Assembly (NCBI GenBank): GCA_051888795.1
Contig: JBJFCD010000149.1
Location: 73,830 to 137,829 of the forward strand
Direction of reading: 5' to 3'
Source: MD308 sp051888795
Lineage (GTDB): Bacteria; Bacillota; Clostridia; Lachnospirales; Lachnospiraceae
Length of the DNA stretch: 64,000 bases
The notes under the pieces are model-generated. The model had not been told where the DNA came from. It saw nothing but the letters and a program-made list of their open reading frames with translations, and did not search any database. Positions 42,487 to 51,601 of the stretch are shown one piece after another (positions within the stretch are counted from its first letter, which is position 1; every line of letters begins with the position of its first letter). The position numbers and the translations under genes are program-made.

Positions 42487-42997
42487 ATTTACTTGCACTC
42501 CTTTGTTCTTCTGTTTCAAGATGTTTGTTAATGTGTAGTATGATCTGGTACAAGATCAATGTCACCAAAATAGTGTATACTAATTCAGGCAGGATCACAT
42601 GGAACAAATGCGTTCCGAAAGAAAAATCTCCCTGAAGCATATACATACAAATATATGTCACGATTCCGTATATCAGTTCGCTTCCTGAAATTAACGCAAT
42701 CGGAAGTTTAATATCGTCATCATAGAACAATCTCTGGAAACCACCGTTCAGATATCCGATCACTATGAAAAGGAGCATGTTAAATCCTAAGACTCCGCCC
42801 CAGAACAGATCAATGAACAGACCGCATACGAGACCGACATACATACCTGTCTTCTGACCGCGCATAAATCCAAAGGATGCCGTTACGATGATCAAAAGAT
42901 TAGGACAGATTGTCCCAAATGAAAGCGATTGGAAAATAGTGCTTTCCAGTAAAAAACATATAACTATGATCAATAAAGTAACAATCTTTCTTTTCAC
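42479..42997 (-). CDS. mreD: Rod-shape determining protein MreD
   Basis: The polytopic membrane protein has about 172 residues and five to six helices, typical MreD in size. It begins KRKIVTLLIIVICFLLESTI, with NLLIIVTASFGFMRGQKTGM inside. It is part of the elongasome that links MreB filaments to RodA and PBP2. GTG 42997 gives the best N-terminus; GTG 43006 is also possible. The stop overlaps the mrdA start. Confidence 0.88.
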   Translation of the reverse strand: MKRKIVTLLIIVICFLLESTIFQSLSFGTICPNLLIIVTASFGFMRGQKTGMYVGLVCGLFIDLFWGGVLGFNMLLFIVIGYLNGGFQRLFYDDDIKLPIALISGSELIYGIVTYICMYMLQGDFSFGTHLFHVILPELVYTILVTLILYQIILHINKHLETEEQRSASKFV

Positions 42998-43014
42998 GAA
43001 ACACACCTATCCTT

Positions 43015-43899
43015 TTATTCATCTTCTTCACTTTGAGAATCTGTTTTTGCGTTTACCATATCCTGCTTTGTCTTTGTGATGACCAGGACTTCCTGAAGTT
43101 TACTGAAATCAACAGCAGGAGTGATGTAACCTGATCTGGTCAGATTGTTGGAATCAACTTCAATTTCACTGATATATCCGATAAACAGCCCCTGTACAAA
43201 GCGATTGCTTACATGAGAGGTTACAACCTGCTCGCCAACTTCTATTTTATTTTTGTTATTTGCAAGCTTCTCAAAGCGAATACGTCCGTCGGCAATCAAC
43301 TTAAGATCTCCTCTGACGATACAGGTATCAGAGGTTGAGAGCGTCATGGCACTGACATTGCTTGAATCATCAATAATGGAACGAACACGTGCATAATCAG
43401 GTCCTACTTCTGTGACAATTCCAACAAGTCCGCTTCCTGCCATTACATTACAGTTTACTTTTATTCCATCATTGGAACCTTTATCTATTGTAAAATCACT
43501 GAACCAGTTGCTTCCGTTGTTCGCAATGACATGAGCTCCTATCTTTTCATAATCTGAATAGTTTTCGTCCAGTTTATAAAGTTCTCTCAGACGGTCCAGC
43601 TCATACTGTTCCTGTCTGAGCTTCGTATTTTCAATTGTCAGCTCATCCACTTTCGACTGAAGCTCCTTGTTCTCTTTTTTCATCTCTTCCATCGTCTCGA
43701 AGTTATCTGACATATCGCTCAGCCACATTCCGGCATAGCTGATTCCCTTCTGCATCGGAACCACTGTGTAATTCGCAATGAATCTCAATGGCCCGCCGGT
43801 GTCGGTTAACTGTTCGATTCCCAGAAGTACCAGACAAACAAAAACCAAAATTATAAATAGATATTTATTTGGCATTGATGATTGATTTTTTATCTTCAT
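43015..43899 (-). CDS. mreC: Rod-shape determining protein MreC
   Basis: The 294-residue protein has an N-terminal membrane segment (about 12-30), a coiled coil at about 68-105 (KKENKELQSKVDELTIENTK) and the MreC double beta-barrel (GSNDGIKVNCNVMAGSGLVG, VSAMTLSTSDTCIVRGDL). It scaffolds the elongation complex outside the membrane. It abuts mreB by one base and precedes mreD by about 17 bases. Confidence 0.94.
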   Translation of the reverse strand: MKIKNQSSMPNKYLFIILVFVCLVLLGIEQLTDTGGPLRFIANYTVVPMQKGISYAGMWLSDMSDNFETMEEMKKENKELQSKVDELTIENTKLRQEQYELDRLRELYKLDENYSDYEKIGAHVIANNGSNWFSDFTIDKGSNDGIKVNCNVMAGSGLVGIVTEVGPDYARVRSIIDDSSNVSAMTLSTSDTCIVRGDLKLIADGRIRFEKLANNKNKIEVGEQVVTSHVSNRFVQGLFIGYISEIEVDSNNLTRSGYITPAVDFSKLQEVLVITKTKQDMVNAKTDSQSEEDE

Positions 43900-43900
43900 A

Positions 43901-44926
43901 CTATCTCATCCACCTATATTTTTCATCGATCATTGAATATGCAAATTTACTAAGCTCTTTTGAAAGAATAATATTTTTCAATCCTGTAACAGTACAAAGC
44001 TCCGGGTTTGGCGCTGTTCTTGTCGGAATCCCTGTCGCTTTTTCAATGTAAGTTTCAAGCCCCGGCATATTAGCAATTCCTCCCGTGAGGAATATTCCGT
44101 TATCATAGATTGCTGTCCTGATCTCCGGAGGTGTTCTGTCTATCAGAGACATGATTGACCGGACACAATCCAGAAGCGGATCCCTTAAAGAAGCTCTCAC
44201 AAGACTTAATGCAATCGGTTTTCTAATCGGAAGTCCAGTGATCAGATCCCGCCCTGCAACCATCATAGCTGCCTCCTCGGATTCACCGGTATAAACACCA
44301 AATCGTTTTCTGAGAGTTTCGGCCGTAAGTCTTCCAATCAGGAAATCATGACTGTGACGCACGAGATTAACGATAGACTCATCGAAAGCAACACCTCCAA
44401 TTTTCAAAAGCTGGTTAAATACCATACCTCCGCCGGCAAGAACAGATAATTCTGTAGTCTCTCCTCCGAAATTCGCAACTAGAAAGCCATTTGTGTTTTT
44501 TACATCCAGATCCATTCCAATCGCATCTGCTATTGCTCTTTCTACAATATTAACTTCTTTTGCTCTTGCAGTAGAGTGGACCACAAGATCAAAGAAAGCT
44601 TTTTTCTCAACTTCTGTAACATCAGTCGGAACCGCGATTACATATTCCGATCCTCTGGCAAACTGCCTTTCTTTTTTCAACAGACTCTGAAGAAGAAACT
44701 GCATATTGTTAAATCTGGAGATTACTCCGCCCTTCATCGGAAAGACGACTTCAATGTTGCCCGGTGTTTTTTCAAACATCTCATAAGCATCATCACCAAC
44801 TGCAAAGATTTCACGACCGTCTCTTATCGCAATTACATCCTTTGCTTTCCAGATTGTATCTTTTTTCTTATCAAAAACTTTGATCTCATAAGAACCAAGG
44901 TCCAGTCCGTATGTATTTTTTGCCAT
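43901..44926 (-). CDS. mreB: MreB-family actin-like protein with altered nucleotide-binding motifs
   Basis: This 341-residue actin-fold protein sits in the mreB place before mreC. Recognisable parts are GLDLGSYEIKVFD (phosphate 1, residues 8-20), VIAVPTDVTEVEKKAF, VNIVERAIADAIG, LTGGIANMPGLE and IPTRTAPNPELCTVTGL. It departs from canonical MreB: DLGTANT is replaced by DLGSYEI, and the phosphate-2 block DIGGGTT is NFGGETT, losing its Asp. ATP turnover may be reduced. A standard mreB copy may exist outside the window. The long operon context (radC upstream, mreCD downstream) supports a cell-shape role. Confidence 0.85.
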   Translation of the reverse strand: MAKNTYGLDLGSYEIKVFDKKKDTIWKAKDVIAIRDGREIFAVGDDAYEMFEKTPGNIEVVFPMKGGVISRFNNMQFLLQSLLKKERQFARGSEYVIAVPTDVTEVEKKAFFDLVVHSTARAKEVNIVERAIADAIGMDLDVKNTNGFLVANFGGETTELSVLAGGGMVFNQLLKIGGVAFDESIVNLVRHSHDFLIGRLTAETLRKRFGVYTGESEEAAMMVAGRDLITGLPIRKPIALSLVRASLRDPLLDCVRSIMSLIDRTPPEIRTAIYDNGIFLTGGIANMPGLETYIEKATGIPTRTAPNPELCTVTGLKNIILSKELSKFAYSMIDEKYRWMR

Positions 44927-44941
44927 CTGTTTTACCCTTTC

Positions 44942-45658
44942 TCAAAGAAGTTTTTCTTCGTTAAGACTTATATAACAATTATTGCCAATCACGATGTGAT
45001 CTAAAAGCTCTATTCCGATAAGATCACCGGCCTGTTTGATCCGCTGTGTCAGGCAAATATCTTCATTGCTTGGCATCGGATCCCCGCTGGGATGATTATG
45101 CATCAGAATAATGCCAACTGCATTTCGCTGCAGCGCTTCTATAAAAATCTCTCTCGGTGTGATCAGAGAAGCATTCACTGTCCCTTTTGAAATCTCACTT
45201 TCACCGATTAATTTTCCTTTTGTATTCAACATTAAAAGCTTCATGATTTCCTGCTTTTGATGTCGTAAATCTTCCATATAATAATTTGCAATTGAACGTG
45301 CGGATGTAAAACTCAGAGTCTCAGAAGCAGATGCTTTCGTAAGTCTTCTCGAAAGCTCAGCGATACAGACAATCTGCGCTGCCTTTACTTTCCCGATTCC
45401 TTTAAGCTTCATGAGCTGTTCCATGGTGAACTGATGAAGCCCAAGAATCCCTTCCTCGCCGGAATCATAAAGGATCCTTCTGGAGAGCTCCAGAACATTC
45501 TCTCCCTGTATCCCGGTTCTTAAAAGCACTGCCAGAAGCTCTACATCGCTCAGGCAAGAAGCCCCCTGCCTTACACATTTTTCATACGGACGCTCCACAT
45601 CAGGGATTTCTTTAATTGTATTAGATTGATTCATCTTATCTTTAGATTCATACGACAT
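44942..45658 (-). CDS. radC: RadC-family JAB-domain protein
   Basis: The 238-residue protein has a helix-hairpin-helix region (LMKLKGIGKVKAAQIVCIAE) and a C-terminal JAB/MPN metalloprotease-like domain with the zinc motif HNHPSGDPMPSNED and the upstream Glu in GTVNASLITPREIF. The name implies DNA repair, but the biochemical role is unproven. It commonly precedes mreB in Firmicutes, as here. The start at 45658 has only a weak ribosome-binding site; ATG 45634 is an alternative. Confidence 0.9.
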   Translation of the reverse strand: MSYESKDKMNQSNTIKEIPDVERPYEKCVRQGASCLSDVELLAVLLRTGIQGENVLELSRRILYDSGEEGILGLHQFTMEQLMKLKGIGKVKAAQIVCIAELSRRLTKASASETLSFTSARSIANYYMEDLRHQKQEIMKLLMLNTKGKLIGESEISKGTVNASLITPREIFIEALQRNAVGIILMHNHPSGDPMPSNEDICLTQRIKQAGDLIGIELLDHIVIGNNCYISLNEEKLL

Positions 45659-45714
45659 TCATACTGCAGACTGTCATACATATAATAAAAATATGCCAGT
45701 CATAAACAGGAGAA

Positions 45715-45975
45715 TTATAAGAAGCGGTATATAAAAATTGCAAGAATAACTCCAATAATGCTGGCAATCGTAATTTTAATGGAAAGACCAAAAGTGATGA
45801 TTAAAATACCCAAATCAAGAACAATCGGCTCCTCTAAACCGAAAGTCTGTCCATAAGCAAGCCAGTTAAGAGCCGGCACTCCCTCTGCCAGCATCCCGAT
45901 AAAGCCGCCAAGAACAATTCCGGCTAAAATCATCAAAAACAACGCCCAGCTATTCTTACTTCCCGTCCCTTTCAT
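45715..45975 (-). CDS. DUF4321 small membrane protein
   Basis: The 86-residue protein has two hydrophobic segments (FLMILAGIVLGGFIGMLAEG and ITFGLSIKITIASIIGVILA) around the DUF4321 signature LDLGILIITFGLSIKI. It is found beside radC/mre genes in Clostridia, with no known function. ATG 45975 follows GAGGAGGAG; a frame from 46023 adds sixteen residues and is less likely. Confidence 0.83.
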   Translation of the reverse strand: MKGTGSKNSWALFLMILAGIVLGGFIGMLAEGVPALNWLAYGQTFGLEEPIVLDLGILIITFGLSIKITIASIIGVILAIFIYRFL

Positions 45976-46077
45976 AATTATGTACTCCTCCTCAAATAAA
46001 AATTTTCTCTTTGGAAAACTCAATACATTTTATCATATTTACAAAAAAGTGTATAGAGTTAAGCTATTAAAAATTTC

Positions 46078-47727
46078 TTAAAGATGCCCTTCCGTGTCGA
46101 ACGGGCACCATAGTTTCATGACGCTTTCTGACACTTTCAGTCCATCCATGGCGGCTGACGTAATTCCTCCTGCATAACCTGCTCCTTCGCCGCACGGATA
46201 GACACCTTTTATATTACTCTGATGAGAATCATCTCTGACAATCCGTACCGGAGAAGATGTACGGCTCTCCACACCAGATAACACTGCATCTTCTCTTGCA
46301 TAACCCTGAATTTTCCTGTCAAATGCATAGATACCTTCTTCAAGAGCCATTGCAAGCTCTTCCGGGAAAATATTTCTCACATTTGCCCATGTGTAATTGC
46401 CTTTTATCTGAGGAATTATCACTCCTTTTCCGTCAGATGATCTGTTTGCGCAGTAGTCTTTAAACAGCTGAACCGGAATTTTTCCCTGTCCTTCCCTGTA
46501 GGCAGCTTCTTCCAGTTTTCTTTGGAACTCCATACCCGCAAGAGCACCTTCCTTGCCATAATCATCTGGTGTAACAGTTACAATAACCGCACTGTTTGCA
46601 TTTTCACCGTCACGCTTACTGTAGCTCATTCCGTTAACTGCCAGTTTTTCCTTTTCAGAAGATGCATTTACGACATATCCGCCGGGGCACATACAGAAAG
46701 TATAGACACCTCTTCCTTCTCTCGTTTTTGCAGACAGTTTGTATGCTGCTGCAGGAAGAGACGCATCATAATCCTTTCCGTACTGACTTTCATTGATAAA
46801 TCGCTGAGGATGTTCCATACGCACACCAACTGCAAATGATTTTGCTGTCATTTCGAAACCATTCTTCTGAAGGGAAATAAAGGTATCTCTTGCGCTGTGC
46901 CCGATTGCCAGCACTGCAACCTCACAGGCAAGTCTTTCAATTTCTCCGGTTTCTGTATTTTCAACAAGAAGATTTTTTAATTTTCTGTTTTCATTATCAT
47001 GCCCGCATATCTGTTCAGTCTCAAAATCTATAACCTTTGAATGAAAATGAACCTCACCACCAAGCTTAATAATCTCATTCCGGATGTTTTTTACAATATT
47101 TGAAAGAATATCAGTTCCGATATGTGGTTTGCTGTCATATAAAATATTCTTTGGCGCTCCGAATTTCACAAAGATGCGAAGAACTTCCCTGTTCCTTCCG
47201 CTGTTATCATGAACAAGTGTATTAAGCTTCCCGTCAGAAAAGGTTCCTGCTCCTCCCTCACCAAACTGAACATTTGAGTCTTCTTTAAGGCATCCTCCAT
47301 TCCAGAAATCCTCTACGTCTTTTATACGCTCGTCTACACTTGCCCCTCGCTCAAGGAGAATCGGTCTATATCCCATTCTGGCAAGCTGATAACCACAAAA
47401 AAGCCCCGCAGGACCTGTGCCGATAATGACCGGACGGTGTTTCAGAGCTCTTTCACCAGAAGGTGTCACTGAGTAAGATGGCGCTTTTTTTCCAAATGTG
47501 ACATCTTTATTTTTCACTTTTTTCTTAATCTGAGATTCATTTTTTGCTTCAATTTCAACTGTATATACATAAAATAAAACTGGTTTTTTTCGTGCATCCA
47601 GTGATCTTTTTGTGATCTCAAAAGATAAAATCTCTTCTTTTTTAATTTTGAGAAGCTTTAAGACCTTCTCCTCAAGCTGTTTTTCACTGTGAGGAACTCT
47701 AAGCTTCAACTGCTGAATCTGTATCAT
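46078..47727 (-). CDS. FAD-dependent dehydrogenase, COG2509 type
   Basis: The 549-residue flavoprotein has an N-terminal ferredoxin-fold-like region (IQQLKLRVPHSEKQL to residue 90), then the FAD motif IIGTGPAGLFCGYQLARMG (about 101-119). FGEGGAGTFSDGKLNT follows, and near the C-terminus PCGEGAGYAGGITSAAMDG. This family is widespread in Firmicutes with no assigned substrate. It is probably cotranscribed with the next flavoprotein gene upstream, 59 bases away. Confidence 0.87.
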   Translation of the reverse strand: MIQIQQLKLRVPHSEKQLEEKVLKLLKIKKEEILSFEITKRSLDARKKPVLFYVYTVEIEAKNESQIKKKVKNKDVTFGKKAPSYSVTPSGERALKHRPVIIGTGPAGLFCGYQLARMGYRPILLERGASVDERIKDVEDFWNGGCLKEDSNVQFGEGGAGTFSDGKLNTLVHDNSGRNREVLRIFVKFGAPKNILYDSKPHIGTDILSNIVKNIRNEIIKLGGEVHFHSKVIDFETEQICGHDNENRKLKNLLVENTETGEIERLACEVAVLAIGHSARDTFISLQKNGFEMTAKSFAVGVRMEHPQRFINESQYGKDYDASLPAAAYKLSAKTREGRGVYTFCMCPGGYVVNASSEKEKLAVNGMSYSKRDGENANSAVIVTVTPDDYGKEGALAGMEFQRKLEEAAYREGQGKIPVQLFKDYCANRSSDGKGVIIPQIKGNYTWANVRNIFPEELAMALEEGIYAFDRKIQGYAREDAVLSGVESRTSSPVRIVRDDSHQSNIKGVYPCGEGAGYAGGITSAAMDGLKVSESVMKLWCPFDTEGHL

Positions 47728-47786
47728 ATACGCCTCCTGGATCTTTCATCATCTCTTTCTTCAGTCAACCGTGAACATATCTCTCA

Positions 47787-49013
47787 TTAACTTCTCACTG
47801 CAGCGCATCCTGCAATGTATCCACTTGCCCACGCCCACTGAAGATTATAACCGCCACAGATTCCGTCTGAATCTAAAATTTCTCCTGCAAGATAAAGTCT
47901 TTCACATACCAGAGACTCCATCGTATCCGGATTAATTTCATTTAGACGAATTCCGCCAGCGCAGACCTGGGCATTATCAAAGCCATTCGTATCTATGATT
48001 TCGATTTTCAAATGTTTGCAGCAGTGCAAAAGAGAATCTAACTGCTGCTTTGTAAGCTCCGATACTTTCGTGTTTTCCCGGATCTTTGCACATCGAAGCA
48101 GACATGGAATCAGTTTCTGGTTAAATATTCCAATCAGAAAATCGGCTGCGGATAATCCGCTCATCATTTTCGTCCGATTTTCATAAAATATCATAAGCTC
48201 TTTCTCTTCCATAGAAGGAAGAAAATCAAGCTCAGCATATACTTTCTTTTTATAATAGAGGGCTTTTGCAGCGTGACGGCTTACCTGAAACACAGGAATT
48301 CCTGAAATTCCGTAAGCTGTTATCTGAAGTTCTCCTGTATCCTCAGAAAGAAATGTTTCATCTGAGAAGATTCTTACTTTTGCTTCTGTTCTAACGCCAG
48401 ATGCTTTTAAAAGTGGATGCTCCTTTGTTCGAAGCTGCACAAGTGCAGGAACAACGGGAACCATGGAATGCCCAAGGGATTTTGCAAGATCGTATCCACT
48501 GCCATCCGAGCCGAGAACCTTTGCCGCTTTTCCACCAGTTGATAAGATTACTGAACGCGCATTTAATCTTCCCTTTGTAGTATCTATGAAAAAACCACGT
48601 TTTGTTTTTTTTATTGATGACACAATGGCTTCGGTTATAATCTCCACTCCACTAATTTTAAGTTGATTTTTTAAAACATTTAAAATAGCAGATGCCTGCT
48701 CTGAACGAGGATAATAATATCCGTTCTTTTCTTTTTCCATAATCCCCAGCTCCCGGAAAAATCCAAGGGTTTCGGATGTGCCGAATTTTTCAAGAACGGG
48801 TCTAATATTTTCAGGATTGTCACTGTTAAAATACTCAGTCCCCATTTTTTCATTTGTAAAATTGCATCTTCCGTTTCCGGTGGACAAAATCTTTTTACCA
48901 ATCATATCCTTTTTCTCAAGAATACAAATCTTTGCGTGTGGATTTTCCTTAGCCGCAGCAACTGCCGCAGCCAATCCGGAAGCGCCACCGCCTATAATTA
49001 CAACATCTTTCAT
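47787..49013 (-). CDS. NAD(P)/FAD-dependent oxidoreductase, HI0933/YhiN family
   Basis: The 408-residue flavoprotein starts VVIIGGGASGLAAAVAAAK (FAD dinucleotide motif, residues 4-22). ILSTGNGRCNFTNE and STGGKAAKVLGSDGSGYDLA follow, and it ends with GEILDSDGICGGYNLQWAWA, all diagnostic of the HI0933 family. Reaction unknown; possible flavin-dependent reduction of a small molecule or RNA base. It lies between a PLP-enzyme gene and a second flavoprotein gene. Confidence 0.88.
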   Translation of the reverse strand: MKDVVIIGGGASGLAAAVAAAKENPHAKICILEKKDMIGKKILSTGNGRCNFTNEKMGTEYFNSDNPENIRPVLEKFGTSETLGFFRELGIMEKEKNGYYYPRSEQASAILNVLKNQLKISGVEIITEAIVSSIKKTKRGFFIDTTKGRLNARSVILSTGGKAAKVLGSDGSGYDLAKSLGHSMVPVVPALVQLRTKEHPLLKASGVRTEAKVRIFSDETFLSEDTGELQITAYGISGIPVFQVSRHAAKALYYKKKVYAELDFLPSMEEKELMIFYENRTKMMSGLSAADFLIGIFNQKLIPCLLRCAKIRENTKVSELTKQQLDSLLHCCKHLKIEIIDTNGFDNAQVCAGGIRLNEINPDTMESLVCERLYLAGEILDSDGICGGYNLQWAWASGYIAGCAAVRS

Positions 49014-49058
49014 TAAATTATCCTCGATTTTTAAATGACATTACAAAACATTGTAGAT

Positions 49059-50342
49059 TTATAAGTTCACTAACCCTGCTCTGACAAGATGCTCTAATGA
49101 CATCAGAATACCCAGTTTTGCATGTGGCCATGTAAGTCCACCCTGAAAATAAACTGCATATGGCGGCTTGATCGGACCGTCCGCACTGAGCTCAATGGAG
49201 GATCCCTGAACAAATGCGCCGGCAGCCATAATGACATCACTGTCATATCCCGGCATTGCCCACGGCTCCGGTGAGACATAGGAATCTACCGGCGCTGCCG
49301 CCTGTATTCCCTTGCAAAATGCAATCACACCTTCCGGAGTGCCAAGCTCTACAGCCTGAATAATATCATGTCTTGATTCTTTTCCGTTTGGAATGACAGA
49401 AAAACCAAGTCTTTCATAGATATTTGCTGCAAGGATAGCTCCTTTCAATGCACTTGCTACAACTGTCGGTGCAAGGAAAAGTCCCTGATAAAAAGACTGC
49501 ATGACTCCCAGTGATGCACCGACTTCTTTTCCGAGTCCCGGTGAAGTAAGGCGGTAACCGCAGGAATCAATCAGATCTTTTCTTCCGGCAATATATCCTC
49601 CGATTGGAGCGAGACCGCCTCCCGGATTCTTAATGAGCGAACCAACAACCATATCTGCTCCCACATCACTTGGCTCTATTTCTTCCACGAATTCTCCGTA
49701 ACAGTTATCAACCATACAGATCACATCTGGCTTTATCTCTTTAACAAAACGGATAACTTCACCAATCTGTTTTACCGAAAAACTTGGTCTGGTCTGGTAA
49801 CCCTTCGAACGCTGGATTGTAACCATTTTCGTTTTTTCATTGATTGCTTTTTTAATATTTTCAAAATCAAAGGTACCATCAGACAGCAAATCTACCTGTC
49901 GGTAAGAAATACCGTATTCAGCAAGTGACCCATTAGAAGGACGGATTCCGATCACTTCCTCTAGTGTATCATAAGGTTTACCTCCGGCAGACAACAGTTC
50001 ATCTCCCGGCCGCAGATTTGCACCGAGCGCAAGCGCAAGTGCATGGGTTCCACAGGTAACCTGTGGTCTTACAAGCGCACTTTCTGTATGAAATACGGAA
50101 GCATAAACCTCTTCCAGAGTATCTCTACCCAAATCATCATAACCATATCCGCTGGCATAATTAAAGCAGGCAGCGCTGACTCTTCTATCCTGCATGGCTT
50201 TAATCACTTTAAGCTGATTATATTCTGCCGTTTTGTCAATGGCATCAAACCGGTCTTTCAATTCTTTCTCAATCTTTGTACCAAACTCTAAAACCGGAGC
50301 ACTGATTCCGATTTCCCTGTACAAATTTGTAATCTCTGACAT
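49059..50342 (-). CDS. PLP-dependent methionine gamma-lyase-family / aluminium-resistance protein
   Basis: The 427-residue fold-type I PLP enzyme resembles YnbB. The PLP-lysine region is VTIQRSKGYQTRPSF and the Asp of MVDNCYGEF contacts the pyridine nitrogen. GSLIKNPGGGLAPIGGYIAG follows. Members are annotated as aluminium resistance or C-S lyases on weak evidence. It follows the small TPR-like gene in the miaA-mutL-mutS operon. Cysteine/methionine metabolism is plausible but not proven. Confidence 0.85.
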   Translation of the reverse strand: MSEITNLYREIGISAPVLEFGTKIEKELKDRFDAIDKTAEYNQLKVIKAMQDRRVSAACFNYASGYGYDDLGRDTLEEVYASVFHTESALVRPQVTCGTHALALALGANLRPGDELLSAGGKPYDTLEEVIGIRPSNGSLAEYGISYRQVDLLSDGTFDFENIKKAINEKTKMVTIQRSKGYQTRPSFSVKQIGEVIRFVKEIKPDVICMVDNCYGEFVEEIEPSDVGADMVVGSLIKNPGGGLAPIGGYIAGRKDLIDSCGYRLTSPGLGKEVGASLGVMQSFYQGLFLAPTVVASALKGAILAANIYERLGFSVIPNGKESRHDIIQAVELGTPEGVIAFCKGIQAAAPVDSYVSPEPWAMPGYDSDVIMAAGAFVQGSSIELSADGPIKPPYAVYFQGGLTWPHAKLGILMSLEHLVRAGLVNL

Positions 50343-50369
50343 CTCGTTCTTCCTCTCAGTCTGTCTATT

Positions 50370-50663
50370 TTATAATGCATTCATGATTTTTGTCTTTAAC
50401 TGTGCGCATTTTGCATCAAACTCCGGATTCAGAGAATCAATCTCCATAATAATATCTGCTGCAGCCGCAAAACGTTTCATATCATAAAGAAGTGCCGCAC
50501 GGTTCAGATTGTACCATGAAAGCTCTCCCTGCGTCCTTATAAGTGGTTCCAGTTTTAAAAGCTCTTTGTACGTTGCATCTGCATTATGGCTGACAGAGTA
50601 AAGCTCCATCAGCGTATTCATTTTCTTTAAAAATTTCGATCCTCCGAATATTCTCTGTAACAT
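50370..50663 (-). CDS. Small helical (TPR-like) protein, unknown function
   Basis: The 97-residue protein is not one I can name. Its second half reads like a TPR hairpin (LSWYNLNRAALLYDMKRFAA, ADIIMEIDSLNPEF). It begins within miaA, overlapping by 37 bases. GGAGGGAG just before ATG 50663 supports that start and translational coupling. Confidence 0.6.
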   Translation of the reverse strand: MLQRIFGGSKFLKKMNTLMELYSVSHNADATYKELLKLEPLIRTQGELSWYNLNRAALLYDMKRFAAAADIIMEIDSLNPEFDAKCAQLKTKIMNAL

Positions 50664-51601
50664 ATAACTCCCTCCATATACGTTAACATTGTATTTAAAA
50701 CTTTTGTTTCATCATAATCACACGCCTTTTTATCAATCCAGATTACATCTCTCTCCCTCTTAAACCATGTGATCTGGCGTTTGGCAAAATGTCTTGTATC
50801 CCTTTTGATCCGGTAAATGGCATCTTCTAACGTACACTCACCGTCAAGATAATCCAGGATTTCTTTGTAACCAAGCCCCTGCATAGAGACCATGTTTTTT
50901 GTGTACCCCTTATCTTTTAAAGCTTTGACTTCACAGATAAGACCTTCTTCTATCATCTGGTCTACACGCTGGTTGATCCTTTCATAAAGATGATTCCTCT
51001 CGTCTGCGAGAACAAAATAGAAAAACTCATACGGTGATTGTTTTTGCCGTTCCGTCTCATTATGCTCAGAAATGGGCATCCCTGACTGTTTATAGAATTC
51101 CAGTGCGCGGATTACCCTCTTAACATTATTGAAATGTATGATCTCGGCAGACTTTGGATCCACCTTTTTAAGTCTCTCATGAAGCGCCTCCGGACCATAC
51201 AACTTTGCAAATTCTTCCAGTTCTTTCCTGTAACTGTCATCACCGTCATTCTCTGTAAAATCAATATCATATAATAGCGCCTGTATATAAAATCCAGTTC
51301 CACCCACAACGATTGGAATATGTCCATTGGCGTAGATTTTTTCCATGGCTTCTTTTGCCATCTGCTGAAATCGAACCACATGAAATTCTTCATCAGGCTC
51401 TAATACATCCACAAGATAGTGGGGAACCCCGTCCATCTCTTCTTTTTTTATCTTAGCCGAACCGATATCCATCTCCTTATAAACCTGCATGGAGTCAGCA
51501 GAAATGATTTCTCCGCCAACTGCTTTTGCAAGTCCGATAGATGCCTTTGTCTTTCCGACTGCAGTAGGCCCGGTCAGAATAATCAATGGTCTTTTTTTCA
51601 T
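50627..51601 (-). CDS. miaA: tRNA dimethylallyltransferase MiaA
   Basis: The 324-residue enzyme adds a dimethylallyl group to A37 of tRNAs reading UNN codons. The P-loop GPTAVGKTKASIGLA (residues 11-25), STADSMQVYKEMDIGSAK-like ISADSMQVYK, VGGTGFYIQALLY and RDTRHFAKRQITWFKRE are all present. Its product is the substrate of MiaB, encoded in the same gene group. Its ATG directly follows the mutL stop. Confidence 0.96.
   Translation of the reverse strand: MKKRPLIILTGPTAVGKTKASIGLAKAVGGEIISADSMQVYKEMDIGSAKIKKEEMDGVPHYLVDVLEPDEEFHVVRFQQMAKEAMEKIYANGHIPIVVGGTGFYIQALLYDIDFTENDGDDSYRKELEEFAKLYGPEALHERLKKVDPKSAEIIHFNNVKRVIRALEFYKQSGMPISEHNETERQKQSPYEFFYFVLADERNHLYERINQRVDQMIEEGLICEVKALKDKGYTKNMVSMQGLGYKEILDYLDGECTLEDAIYRIKRDTRHFAKRQITWFKRERDVIWIDKKACDYDETKVLNTMLTYMEGVICYREYSEDRNF

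Noticed and set aside
44576..45004. 142-residue plus-strand open frame across mreB and radC
   Set aside because: Antisense to two conserved genes; rich in Phe, Ile and Lys as expected for a shadow frame.
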